Shown here: piece by piece, positions 1-7,636 of the stretch
Position numbering within the stretch: position 1 is the stretch's first letter
How the letters are laid out: every line of letters begins with the position of its first letter
Assembly: GCA_006226895.1 (NCBI GenBank)
Contig: SBFN01000120.1
Span: 1-13,705, forward strand
Length of the DNA: 13,705 bases
From: Deltaproteobacteria bacterium
GTDB lineage: Bacteria; Desulfobacterota; Desulfuromonadia; Desulfuromonadales; BM103
Direction of reading: 5' to 3'
Made by a program: the position numbers and the translations under genes
Notes under the pieces: generated by a model
The model's database searches: none
What the model was told of the DNA's origin: nothing
Seen by the model: only the letters and a program-made list of their open reading frames with translations

Positions 1-126
1 TCCAGCCGGGCCGAAAATATCCTGCTCTGCATCGGCGCACTGGAATCAGTACTCGGGGACATGGGCGCCAATATCATGCGTGGGGTGGCTTTGCCTGCGA
101 TGCAAAAGGCGCTGGGGAAAAGGTAA
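1..126 (+). CDS. C-terminal end of a probable class V (PLP-dependent) aminotransferase, partial
   Basis: Frame 1 is open from the window edge to TAA at 124-126, giving 41 residues. The tail contains RAENILLCIGALE, then GDMGANIMRGVA and a short basic end. An alternating helix of the type 'ENIL..IGALE..L..MG..' followed by a glycine and a small-residue helix is how alanine-glyoxylate / serine-pyruvate type aminotransferases (class V fold) usually end; there it belongs to the small C-terminal domain. The PLP lysine and active site lie outside the window, so the substrate cannot be judged. The gene converges on the ABC-F gene and is followed 77 nt later by a strong hairpin with a T-tract (204-236). 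Family assignment rests on about 40 residues and is moderate at best; that it is a real gene end is more secure. Confidence 0.5.
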   Translation, partial: SSRAENILLCIGALESVLGDMGANIMRGVALPAMQKALGKR

Positions 127-203
127 CTATAATTTTGACTGACTTCGCTGTTTTTGTGTTTTTTAGCAGCGATGTATACCTTTTTGAATTCTTCTATCTC
201 TTG

Positions 204-236
204 AGAGCAACAGATTATTGATCTGTTGCTCTTTTT
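204..236 (+). terminator. Intrinsic terminator after the partial aminotransferase gene
   Basis: A perfect 12-bp stem (204-215 with 221-232, arm agagcaacagat), a 5-nt loop and a T run at 232-236. It sits 77 nt downstream of the stop codon in the right orientation. The same stem, inverted and with one changed base plus a shorter pairing, recurs at 693-721. Confidence 0.8.
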
Positions 237-692
237 GGTCGAACGTTGACCTTCAAAAGACAAAAACCAAACCGTCGGGGTTGCCCGACAGCAACGTCAT
301 TTTCTTTTTAGCGAAAAAGAAAACGAAGCAAAAGAAAACTTGACGCTGCGCTGGGCATGTTGTGCTCGAAGAGGACCGGCAGAAGAAGCCTGTGCCAGCC
401 AACACTTCCCCCGTCATCCCCGAGGCCCTTGAGGACCTCTACCGCAGTGACAAGACGATAGATGGAGTCTTCTTACTCCAGCCCCTTCTAGAAACACGAA
501 CGTTAGGCCCCCCGAAACGGGCCGGAATGACAAAACTTCTGTGAGTAGAAAGCTCAGGGAACGGGCAAAAGAATATGCCCTCCGCTAGGAGCAAAGGCGT
601 TTTTGCTTACTTTTGTCGCCGCATGGGCAAAAGTAAGGCGTATGGCGGGACGCGACCCGCCGGTTTTGATTTGGTTATCAACAAAAAGCTAA

Positions 693-721
693 AGAGCAAC
701 AGAACAATAATCTGTTGCTCT
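693..721 (-). terminator. Intrinsic terminator of the ABC-F gene
   Basis: An 11-bp stem (agagcaacaga 693-703 with tctgttgctct 711-721) with a 7-nt loop. Read on the minus strand it follows the ABC-F stop codon by about 30 nt and is followed by a T-rich tract (tttagcttttt). It is an inverted near-copy of the hairpin at 204-232. Confidence 0.7.
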
Positions 722-749
722 CAAAATGTAATCTCTCTTGAACTTAATC

Positions 750-2378
750 TTAGTAATTTTCATGCCCGCTTTTTTGCAGGTAATACTCGTAATTCCCTTC
801 GTAAGGGATCATCTCGCCGTGATCAATCTCAAAAACCCGGTTCACAAGAGAACGCAGGAAATGTCGGTCGTGGCTGACCAGGATGACCGTGCCGGCAAAA
901 TTCTTCAAGGCTTCCAGCAGAACTTCTCGTGACTGAATATCCAGATGGTTGGTCGGTTCATCGAGGACCAGGAAGTTGATCGGCTTAGCCAGCAACATCG
1001 CCAGGACCAGTCGGCTCTTCTCACCACCGGAGAGACGATTGATACGTTTTTCCACATCATCACCCTGGAAGAGGAAGGCAGCACAGAGATTACGGACCAC
1101 GCCGATGGAAGCCATCGGCATCACATCCTGCACGGTCTCGAACACACTTTTTTTCGGATCGAGCAGCTCCATCGAGTGCTGGCTGAAATAACCGAGATTC
1201 ACGTTGGCACCAATTGTCACCGTGCCGGAGGTTGGTTCGGTTTGCCCAGCAAGACATTTGAGAAAAGTCGATTTGCCAGCACCATTGACCCCAACCACAG
1301 CAACCTTCTCACCACGTCTTATCAAGCCGGACACGCCACCAAAAACCGATTTATCTGCACCGTCTGCCACGGGCCAGATTTTCGCCAACTGCCCGATCTT
1401 GGCCACATCATCGCCGGAGCGCGGAGGCTCGGGAAATTCGAATTTAATAACTTTCTGTTCGGCCGGGATTTCAATCCGCTCAATCTTTTCGAGCTTTTTG
1501 ACCCGCGACTGCACCTGGGCCGCGTGTGAAGCCCGGGCGGCAAAGCGTGCAATGAAATCCTCTTCCTTGGCGAGCATCTCCTGCTGACGACGGTGACTGG
1601 CCAGAAGCTGCTCACGGCGCACTTCACGCTCACGCAAGTAAAAGTCATAATTACCGCCGTAGGTGGTGATAGTACCGTTACCAACCTCGACAATTCGCGT
1701 CACCAGGCGATTCATGAACTCACGATCGTGACTGGTCATGACCACGGCACCGGTGAACTCAGTCGACAACCAGCTCTCCAGCCAGACGATCGATTCGACA
1801 TCGAGATGGTTGGTCGGCTCATCCAGAAGCAGGACATCGGGATTGATGGTCAGAATCTTCGCCAGAGCAATGCGCATTTTCCAACCGCCACTGAAACTCT
1901 CCACCGGCCGCTGATAATCTTCCGGACCGATACCGAGGCCAGTCAAGACTGCTTGTGCGCGATTCTCCAGATCGTAGCCGCCGCGATGCTCAAACTCTTC
2001 CTGGACGTCACCATACCTTTCCAACAGCGTCGCAAGAGCATCATCCTCCATCGGCTCACACATGGCCTCTTCCATCGCCTTAATCTCATCACCAAGCTGC
2101 ATGGTCCGTGCAGAGGCCGCCATCACCTCTGCCAGCGCCGAGCGTCCAGACATCTCACCAACCTCCTGGGAGAAGTAACCGATGACCGTCTTCTTGTTAC
2201 AGCTGATCTCTCCACCGTCGAGGTTTTCCTCACCCGTGATCAGACGAAAGATCGTCGACTTGCCTGCTCCGTTCGCCCCCACCAGTCCACTCCGGCTCCC
2301 TGCGGTAATCTGGAAGCTGGCATCTTTAAAGAGAATATGGGTGCCGTGCTGGCGGGTAATATTGGTCAGATGAATCAT
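750..2378 (-). CDS. ABC-F family ATPase (ribosome-associated, two ABC domains, no membrane part)
   Basis: 542 residues with two ATP-binding cassettes and no transmembrane segment, which is the ABC-F layout. Family members bind the ribosomal E site and act on stalled or slow translation rather than transport. Cassette 1: Walker A GANGAGKST (34-42), signature SFSGG (161-165), Walker B LLLDEP (183-188), switch His in SHDRE (216-220). A charged interdomain linker runs about 236-310, rich in Arg/Lys/Glu, as in the P-site tRNA-interaction motif. Cassette 2: GVNGAGKST (363-371), LSGGE (449-453), LVLDEP (470-475), SHDRHF. I chose ATG at 2378 (start MIHLTNI, the usual family start), not the in-frame GTG at 2408, because GAGGAA stands 3-5 nt upstream of it. 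Subfamily (EttA, Uup, YheS, YbiT or other) is not decided, so no symbol is given. A stable hairpin lies just upstream of its ribosome-binding site. Confidence 0.93.
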   Translation of the reverse strand: MIHLTNITRQHGTHILFKDASFQITAGSRSGLVGANGAGKSTIFRLITGEENLDGGEISCNKKTVIGYFSQEVGEMSGRSALAEVMAASARTMQLGDEIKAMEEAMCEPMEDDALATLLERYGDVQEEFEHRGGYDLENRAQAVLTGLGIGPEDYQRPVESFSGGWKMRIALAKILTINPDVLLLDEPTNHLDVESIVWLESWLSTEFTGAVVMTSHDREFMNRLVTRIVEVGNGTITTYGGNYDFYLREREVRREQLLASHRRQQEMLAKEEDFIARFAARASHAAQVQSRVKKLEKIERIEIPAEQKVIKFEFPEPPRSGDDVAKIGQLAKIWPVADGADKSVFGGVSGLIRRGEKVAVVGVNGAGKSTFLKCLAGQTEPTSGTVTIGANVNLGYFSQHSMELLDPKKSVFETVQDVMPMASIGVVRNLCAAFLFQGDDVEKRINRLSGGEKSRLVLAMLLAKPINFLVLDEPTNHLDIQSREVLLEALKNFAGTVILVSHDRHFLRSLVNRVFEIDHGEMIPYEGNYEYYLQKSGHENY

Positions 2379-2393
2379 GTTTTCCTCACAAAG

Positions 2394-2423
2394 CCGGGGA
2401 GCGACCACTTGGCTGCTCCCCGG
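2394..2423 (-). promoter_or_regulatory. GC-rich 5'-leader hairpin upstream of the ABC-F start
   Basis: Perfect 9-bp inverted repeat: ccggggagc (2394-2402) with gctccccgg (2415-2423), 12-nt loop. On the ABC-F message it ends about 7 nt before the GAGGAA ribosome-binding site (2382-2387). No T-tract follows, so it is not an ordinary terminator. A role in translation or attenuation control is inference. Confidence 0.4.
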
Positions 2424-2640
2424 GAGATCATTCTTCTAAAGTGTGCCGACAATTTCTACAACACACCATAATCTTTGTCACGCTGAAAGTGTTTCGCCTT
2501 TAATCGATTTTATACAGAACAATCTTCTCCAGCACTTTCTTCTTCAAAAAATTACGATATCCTGAAAGGCACTATTTCACGACATATCAGTCACGAAAAT
2601 CTCGACTTTGACAACAGACATCAGAAAAAAAGTTTCACCT
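2424..2640. other. Outer part of the divergent intergenic region between ABC-F and aceB
   Basis: AT-rich and without a supportable gene on either strand. It must hold the ABC-F promoter (minus) and possibly upstream elements of the aceB-aceA promoter (plus). I could not single out a convincing -35/-10 pair for ABC-F. Confidence 0.4.
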
Positions 2641-2654
2641 GATAAAAAAATCTA

Positions 2655-2670
2655 TTGACCTGAAAGGTAA
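2655..2670 (+). promoter_or_regulatory. Candidate operator half-palindrome 1 upstream of aceB
   Basis: ttgacc-tgaa-aggtaa is an imperfect dyad of the form GACC-N5-GGT, centred at 2663. It matches the better palindrome at 2683-2697, whose centre is 27 bp downstream. Each site is preceded by the same 11 bases, aaaaatctatt (2646-2656 and 2669-2679). TTGACC could instead serve as a -35 box. Confidence 0.4.
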
Positions 2671-2682
2671 AAATCTATTAAC

Positions 2683-2697
2683 TGACCAAAATGGTCA
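2683..2697 (+). promoter_or_regulatory. Candidate operator: perfect dyad tgacca-aaa-tggtca upstream of aceB
   Basis: Perfect 6-bp arms around three A residues, 62-76 nt before the aceB start codon. It lies between a weak -35-like TTAACT (2678-2683) and a -10-like TATTAA (2700-2705), 16-nt spacer, which is where a repressor such as a TetR or GntR family protein would block transcription. The promoter boxes are weak matches and the regulator is unknown; no regulator gene is in the window. Confidence 0.5.
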
Positions 2698-2723
2698 TAT
2701 ATTAACTTTAACCGAAAATCATT

Positions 2724-2741
2724 GGTGAAATCTTTTTCACC
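2724..2741 (+). promoter_or_regulatory. Inverted repeat immediately before the aceB ribosome-binding site
   Basis: ggtgaaa (2724-2730) and tttcacc (2735-2741) form a perfect 7-bp dyad with a 4-nt spacer, ending 5 nt before the GGAGGG Shine-Dalgarno (2747-2752). It could be an RNA hairpin near the ribosome entry site or a second kind of DNA operator. Confidence 0.35.
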
Positions 2742-2758
2742 TCACTGGAGGGAAACAG

Positions 2759-4678
2759 ATGAGTACGACAGTAACAACTCAAGAAGACATAAATCTGCAA
2801 ATCCGGGACGATCTCGCAACGCAGTATTCAGCCGTTTACACACCGGAAGCACTCGCAGCTCTTTCCTTTATGTCTCAGCATAACGCAGAGCGTAATCGTC
2901 TGATGTCTGAGCGCACTCAACGCCGCGCTTCACGCATCAAGGCCAAAGAACCGATCACCTTCCTTGATCCAGAAGCAGAAATAAAGGGTACCGGCATCAA
3001 GGTCCAGGACGCCCGCGACGGCAAGTTTGTCGGCGCTGTCATCCCGCACGACCTGCAACGCCAGTGGCTGCAGGGCACAGGCCCGGCAGCCAAGCCCAAC
3101 TCTCCAATTAAAGCAAACCTGCGCAATGTCGCCTACGCCCTACTCTCCGGAGCAGACGGCTGGATGTTCGATGGCGAAGACGCCCTCGGCCAGATCACCA
3201 CCATGTCTTTGGACAACCAGGTCAGCCTCAAACTCGCCATCGCCCGCGACCCACTCTTTCTTGACGTTGCCCAGGAGGTCTCCAAGGAGATGAATGCCTG
3301 GGCGCGGGATTTCTTCGGCCGCGATATTATCAGCGACTGGCATGCCCAGCTTGACTTCACCACCAAGATTTTCCGAGCCCGTGGCCTGCACCTCGATGAT
3401 CGCCACATTCGGGTCAACGGCCAATCGCTCTCTGCTTCGATCGTCGACATGACTCTCTATGTCGTCAATAACCATAAAGCGCTTCTCGATGCCGGTTCAT
3501 CGATTGTCCTCTACTTGCCAAAGATTCAGACCGCGGAAGAAGCCGGCTTCTGGAACAGGCTTTTGAGTGCTATGGAAAGACACTTGGGCCTCGAGGAAGG
3601 CACCATTAAAGTTTACGTGCTGGTGGAGCAACTTGAGCAAACCTTCCAACTGATGGAGATTCGTGCTGCTCTTGGCCTCCATTTTGTCGGCTTCAACACC
3701 GGCCGCTGGGACTACATCAACAGCGTCTCCGATGCCAACTGCTGGGATCCGGAGTTCATCAATCCCAACATTGAATCGATCGTCATGACCTACGGCTACA
3801 TGCGCAATTACGAAGATCGCGTGCGCAGAGCTGTCAACACCCCGGACGCCAATGGCAACTACGCCCTCTGGCAAGGCGGTATGGAGCCGAACATCCCGGT
3901 AGGATCAAAAGAAGGGGTCGCCAACAGCATGAAAAAAGCGCGCGCCGGTGCCGTTCGCGAACAGCAGGAAGGGGCCAGCGGCAAGTGGATCGCCCACTGG
4001 AAGATGGCCCACATCATCCGTCCGGTCTGGGAAGAAGTCGGCGAAGCCAATCAGAGTGGTCGCGATTTCCCGCGTTTGACCTACACTGCCGAGGACGCTG
4101 CTGGGCTGACACTTCTCGAGCCCGCACCACGCACAGTGCGCGGCGCCCGTAACCTGCTGAGTGTGGCCCTGCAGTACGGCAACGCCTTCGGCCAGGGATT
4201 GCAGGCCGCGGCACTGAAGCCAGCCGACTTCTTCGGCAACGATGACATCCTCTACCTGATGGAGGACATGGCCACCGGCGAGATTCGACTGAGTATTCTC
4301 TGGGAGTGGATCCACAAGGGCGCCGTTCTCACTGAAGACGATGCAGACACCGGCCTGAAGGCTGGCGACGTCTTCACCCTTGAGATCTTTGAGCGCCTGC
4401 TCGAAGAGGAATACGCCAAACTGCTCTCAGCCGGCAATCGTGACGTCCACGATAATTCCAAGACGACCACACTGCCGATTGCACGAGCGATCGTCGAGGC
4501 TTACGTCAACGACTCGGTCAAGGCGCCTTGGTACATCGACCTGCTCAACATTAACCTCAACAACCATGATCTGGCCATTGCCAAAGATCGCATCAATAAA
4601 TATGCAGAGACCTTCAAGAACGAGGGCGTGCGTATCACCGAAAATCTGGATACCTTACCCGCCGGGAGGGCAGCATGA
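2759..4678 (+). CDS. aceB: Malate synthase, divergent 639-residue form
   Basis: Condenses glyoxylate and acetyl-CoA to malate in the glyoxylate shunt (cytoplasm). Conserved malate synthase features appear in order: N-terminal TPEALAAL (28-35) and IPHDLQ (95-100); the segment [15 protein letters not shown] (131-145), where typical AceB has an ADFED-type motif; RARG (206-209), whose last Arg matches the catalytic arginine; IRVNGQ-to-YVVNN (217-238); YLPK (252-255); VLVEQ with Glu290 and GFNTGRWDY with Asp318, the expected magnesium ligands; [11 protein letters not shown]; and [10 protein letters not shown] (500-509), whose Asp503 fits the catalytic base. At 639 residues it is about 100 longer than E. 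coli AceB and shorter than GlcB. The start has GGAGGG 6 nt upstream. The downstream aceA start overlaps its stop (ATGA), so the two are almost certainly co-transcribed and translationally coupled. Confidence 0.9.
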   Translation: MSTTVTTQEDINLQIRDDLATQYSAVYTPEALAALSFMSQHNAERNRLMSERTQRRASRIKAKEPITFLDPEAEIKGTGIKVQDARDGKFVGAVIPHDLQRQWLQGTGPAAKPNSPIKANLRNVAYALLSGADGWMFDGEDALGQITTMSLDNQVSLKLAIARDPLFLDVAQEVSKEMNAWARDFFGRDIISDWHAQLDFTTKIFRARGLHLDDRHIRVNGQSLSASIVDMTLYVVNNHKALLDAGSSIVLYLPKIQTAEEAGFWNRLLSAMERHLGLEEGTIKVYVLVEQLEQTFQLMEIRAALGLHFVGFNTGRWDYINSVSDANCWDPEFINPNIESIVMTYGYMRNYEDRVRRAVNTPDANGNYALWQGGMEPNIPVGSKEGVANSMKKARAGAVREQQEGASGKWIAHWKMAHIIRPVWEEVGEANQSGRDFPRLTYTAEDAAGLTLLEPAPRTVRGARNLLSVALQYGNAFGQGLQAAALKPADFFGNDDILYLMEDMATGEIRLSILWEWIHKGAVLTEDDADTGLKAGDVFTLEIFERLLEEEYAKLLSAGNRDVHDNSKTTTLPIARAIVEAYVNDSVKAPWYIDLLNINLNNHDLAIAKDRINKYAETFKNEGVRITENLDTLPAGRAA

Positions 4679-6930
4679 GCACATTCATCGAAGAGGTTAA
4701 AATTACCCGCGACTGGTTCGACAGCCCACGTTTTGAAGGCGTCTTAAGACTGTACACCGCCGATCAGGTTGTCGAGCAGCGTGGCACCATTCCGGTTGAC
4801 TACACCATCGCAAGGGATGCAGCAGAGGCATTTCACAGCCGTTTGCGCGAGCTGTTCTCTGAAGGCAAGTCGATCACGACTTTTGGCCCCTACTCTCCAA
4901 GCCAGGCCGTCGCCATCAAGCGCGTTGGTATCGAGGGGATCTATCTGGGTGGCTGGGCCACATCATCCAAAGGCTCTGGCAACGAAGATCCAGGCCCCGA
5001 CCTGGCCAGCTACCCTTTAAGCCAGGTCCCGGACGAAGCCGCACCTCTGGTCAGGGCACTACTTGCCGCAGACCGCAACCAGTACTTCCTGCGCCTGCGC
5101 ATGAATGAAGAAGAACGCTCCCAAACTCCTGAAATCGACTACCGGCCGTTCATCATCGCCGATGCTGACACAGGCCATGGTGGCGATGCCCACGTGCGAA
5201 ACTTGATCCGTCGCTTTGTTGAAGTTGGTGTTGCCGGCTATCACATTGAAGACCAGAAACCTGGTGTCAAGAAATGCGGACATCAGGCTGGCAAGGTACT
5301 GGTTCCGGTAGATGAGCAGGTCAAGCGCCTTAACGCGGCTCGTCTGCAACTCGACATCATGAAGGTAGCGGGCATCATCGTGGCTCGTACCGATGCAGAA
5401 GCAGCCACCTTCCTCGACGGCCGCGGCGACGAACGTGACCATCACTTTATTCTCGGGGCCACCAACACCAATATCCCCAACTACAAAACCGCCTTCTTGG
5501 CCATCATGCGCCAATTCAACAGTAAAGGGGTCGCCGAGATTAACGGCCACCTGATGTACCGCATCTCGGATGCAGCCTATGCCGATGCCGATAAGTGGCT
5601 CGACAAAACCGGTCTGTCCACTGAAATCGACGAGGCAATCAAGAACCTGCCAAGCCATAATACTGCCGACATTAACGCTGCTCTAGATCACGCTGCCACG
5701 CGTCTTCTGGAGTTCTGGCAGATGGAAGCCAGCCTGAAAACCTACGGTGAAGCCGTTGCCGACGTCATGACATTTCACCTCGACGAGGGCTCGGAATTAC
5801 CGATGAGCGTTGAAGAATGGCATGCTTTCGTAGAGAATTCTTCCTTCGTCGAAGCTCGGGAAAAAGCCCGCTCTATGGGTTTCAATATCATCTGGAACTG
5901 CGATATTGCCCGCACCCCCGAGGGCTATTATCAAGTCAGGGGCGGCATCCCTTATGCCATCGCCAAATCCCTCGCTGTGTCACCCTTTGCAGACATCATC
6001 TGGATGGAGACCAAAACGGCAGACCTGCACGACGCCAAGATTTTCGCAGACGCCATTCATGCGGTCTATCCCGACAAAATGCTCGCTTACAACCTGTCCC
6101 CATCGTTCAACTGGGACACAACCGGCATGAGCGAAGAGGAAATGCGCCAGTTCCCAACCGAGCTGGGCAAATTGGGCTTTGTCTTTAACTTCATCACTTA
6201 CGGCGGTCATCAAGTGGACGGACTGGCCGGAGAAGAGTTCGCTACCGCCCTCAAGGAAGACGGCATGCTCGCCCTGGCCCGCCTGCAGCGAAAGCTGAGG
6301 CTGATTGATTCGCCTTTCAAGACCCCGCAGAGCTACGTCGGCGGCCCGCGGTCCGACGCCGGCCTGATGGCAGCCTCCGGCGGCACCGCCACCACCAAGG
6401 CAATGGGTAAAGGATCAACCCAGTTCCAACATTTGATCGAAACCGAGGTTCCGCCAAAACGACTGGCCGAATGGCTCAAGAAGTGGACATCGCACTACAA
6501 GCTGGATGCGAACCTGAGGGTTGTCCTTAAACCACACATCGCCGGCTCAGAACTGCTGGAGTTGACTCTTGTTGACGAGAAGAACACCAAGATGGCCAAC
6601 ATCATCTTTGCCACCTTGCAGGATCGCCGAGACCGTAACATGCTGTCGATCCGCGACCAGAACACCTTCAGCGAGGACTTCCGTCAGAAACGCCTGATGA
6701 CCTTGATCTCTCTCTTCCTGATTCACCGTTACAAGGTCGACACGGTTCACTACGTCACACCGACTGATGACAATCAACGGCAAGCAAAGGGGATGCTCGG
6801 ACTTGGTCTTTACGAGGACATCCAGACTGAAGTTGGTCAGATCATCGTGGCGCGTGTCAACGCCGAGCGCGTCAAGGAACTGGTTAAGCCAGAAAGTGAA
6901 GAGCTCAGCAAACTCATCGCAAAGAGCTGA
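4675..6930 (+). CDS. aceA: Isocitrate lyase, long (ICL2-like) form
   Basis: Cleaves isocitrate to succinate and glyoxylate, bypassing the CO2-releasing steps of the TCA cycle. The catalytic signature KKCGH is at 199-203 (nucleophile Cys201). Other family motifs seen are YLGGWA (90-95), the Mg-binding DADTGHGG region (163-170), HIEDQ (190-194), the substrate loop NLSPSFNW (473-480) and the C-terminal [12 protein letters not shown] stretch (552-563). At 751 residues it is far longer than E. coli AceA (434) and matches the long type such as Mycobacterium ICL2, with an extra helical insert around 260-400 and a C-terminal extension from about 590 to 751. In mycobacterial ICL2 the C-terminal domain binds acetyl-CoA or propionyl-CoA and activates the enzyme; the same role here is inference. 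Ribosome-binding site GGGAGG at 4664-4669 lies inside aceB. A strong terminator follows. Confidence 0.95.
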   Translation: MSTFIEEVKITRDWFDSPRFEGVLRLYTADQVVEQRGTIPVDYTIARDAAEAFHSRLRELFSEGKSITTFGPYSPSQAVAIKRVGIEGIYLGGWATSSKGSGNEDPGPDLASYPLSQVPDEAAPLVRALLAADRNQYFLRLRMNEEERSQTPEIDYRPFIIADADTGHGGDAHVRNLIRRFVEVGVAGYHIEDQKPGVKKCGHQAGKVLVPVDEQVKRLNAARLQLDIMKVAGIIVARTDAEAATFLDGRGDERDHHFILGATNTNIPNYKTAFLAIMRQFNSKGVAEINGHLMYRISDAAYADADKWLDKTGLSTEIDEAIKNLPSHNTADINAALDHAATRLLEFWQMEASLKTYGEAVADVMTFHLDEGSELPMSVEEWHAFVENSSFVEAREKARSMGFNIIWNCDIARTPEGYYQVRGGIPYAIAKSLAVSPFADIIWMETKTADLHDAKIFADAIHAVYPDKMLAYNLSPSFNWDTTGMSEEEMRQFPTELGKLGFVFNFITYGGHQVDGLAGEEFATALKEDGMLALARLQRKLRLIDSPFKTPQSYVGGPRSDAGLMAASGGTATTKAMGKGSTQFQHLIETEVPPKRLAEWLKKWTSHYKLDANLRVVLKPHIAGSELLELTLVDEKNTKMANIIFATLQDRRDRNMLSIRDQNTFSEDFRQKRLMTLISLFLIHRYKVDTVHYVTPTDDNQRQAKGMLGLGLYEDIQTEVGQIIVARVNAERVKELVKPESEELSKLIAKS

Positions 6931-6951
6931 GACAACTTTGCTTAAGTAAAT

Positions 6952-6992
6952 ACAAAACGCCACCGGGCAATAACAACCCGGTGGCGTTTTGT
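6952..6992. terminator. Strong (probably bidirectional) terminator between aceA and the outer-membrane barrel gene
   Basis: Perfect 16-bp stem, acaaaacgccaccggg (6952-6967) with its complement (6977-6992), 9-nt loop. The stem ends in A4/T4 runs on both sides, so it can terminate the aceBA message and also the convergent minus-strand gene ending at 7049. Confidence 0.9.
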
Positions 6993-7048
6993 CATTCAGG
7001 GCCTTAAATATTTGCAAACTGCCTGACACCTTTAACGTGTCATGCATT

Positions 7049-7636
7049 TCAGAACTTGAACTTTAAACCCAGGGCCAGGGCATTAGAACTGCCATCTTCA
7101 GCGACGACGCCATAAGCGTTTGAGCGATGGTGTATGCGGGTAATCAAAGCAACATTGGGATAAGAGGGCAGGACGAACTCCAGCTCCACCAGCAGATAAA
7201 CCTGCAAGCGTTCGGAATCACCGCTTCTTTCCACTTCTATTTCGGGAACATTGGTTGCGTAAGAGGGCCCTGCTCCAAAAGCAAGACTGGTATCCAGGTG
7301 TCTGTCCCACCAAAATGCCTCCCAACGTGCAGTCAGCAAAGCATTAAATTCCCAGTGATCCTGATCCTTAAAGTGTTTGACGACTTGCCCTTCGACCTCG
7401 AAACTGGCCAGCTCGTCATAGGTGCCGATGCGTCTGGCCAGAGCAAGGGTGACCAGGTAGGAGTCTTCAAAATCAAGGCCCCAGAAACTATCGGAAAAAT
7501 CATCAATACTGTTATCGGTCATCTGACCTCCGTATATGCTTAAGGCATATAACGGCTTACTCTCGAGAGCCTGGATTTCAGCCGCACATGGGAGGGCATA
7601 CAGAAGCAGCAAAAAGATAACAAGGACGCTTTTCAT
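7049..7636 (-). CDS. Small outer-membrane beta-barrel, acyloxyacyl hydrolase / PagL-like
   Basis: 195 residues. A signal peptide (MKSVLVIFLLLLYALPCAA, cut probably after residue 19) is followed by alternating hydrophobic/polar strands and a C-terminal phenylalanine (LGLKFKF), the mark of an outer-membrane barrel recognised by BamA; the size suits eight strands. Near the C-terminus HHRSNAYG (169-176) resembles the His-x-Ser-Asn catalytic motif of PagL-type lipid A 3-O-deacylases, with His170 and Ser172 in register. The third catalytic residue, a Glu about 12 residues after the Ser in PagL, is not at that place: Ser184 stands there and the nearest Glu is 180. It may therefore be a deacylase with a shifted Glu, or a non-enzymatic relative. 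GGAGG stands about 10 nt before the ATG. It converges on aceA and shares its terminator. Barrel confidence is high, enzyme assignment moderate. Confidence 0.7.
   Translation of the reverse strand: MKSVLVIFLLLLYALPCAAEIQALESKPLYALSIYGGQMTDNSIDDFSDSFWGLDFEDSYLVTLALARRIGTYDELASFEVEGQVVKHFKDQDHWEFNALLTARWEAFWWDRHLDTSLAFGAGPSYATNVPEIEVERSGDSERLQVYLLVELEFVLPSYPNVALITRIHHRSNAYGVVAEDGSSNALALGLKFKF

Larger units (their letters stand above)
203..722. repeat. Nested inverted-symmetry element (MITE-like or repeat mosaic), no coding capacity supported
   Basis: Apart from its outer hairpins (the terminators of the two converging genes), this gene-free stretch is built as a mirror. From outside in, the left modules are hairpin T (204-232), GC hairpin A (gtcggg 274-279 / cccgac 284-289), A/T hairpin B (ttttcttttt 300-309 / aaaaagaaaa 314-323) and half-site C (gtcatccc 413-420). 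The right modules are C' (ggaatgac 524-531), B' (cttacttttg 606-615 / caaaagtaag 628-637), A' (ggcggg 644-649 / cccgcc 656-661) and T' (693-703 / 711-721). The pair midpoints all fall between 462 and 472, where a small hairpin (tggagt 463-468 / actcca 475-480) lies. Short open frames here look like translated repeat and have no ribosome-binding site. It could be a palindromic mobile remnant or a composite of dispersed repeats. Confidence 0.6.

Noticed and set aside
362..544. 60-residue open frame on the + strand starting at GTG
   Set aside because: It lies inside the symmetric repeat region, reads through the C/C' repeat arms (VIPEAL.., ..RAGMT), and has no ribosome-binding site; it looks like translated repeat.
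575..877. 100-residue + strand frame with FAYFCRRMGKSKAYGGTRP
   Set aside because: It runs across hairpins B', A' and T' and into the ABC-F gene on the other strand; wording of this kind is typical of repeat translation.
2379..2408. Ten-residue upstream extension of the ABC-F protein from a GTG
   Set aside because: The extension would be encoded by the leader hairpin, no Shine-Dalgarno fits the GTG, and the family normally begins at the internal MIHL.
1593..2471. 292-residue + strand frame
   Set aside because: It is the antisense shadow of the ABC-F gene, whose two complete ATPase cassettes settle the coding strand.
2655..2683. sigma-70 promoter TTGACC-17-TTAACT upstream of aceB
   Set aside because: The -35 box is good but the -10 is poor; the same bases are better explained as an operator half-site, so I do not call it a promoter.
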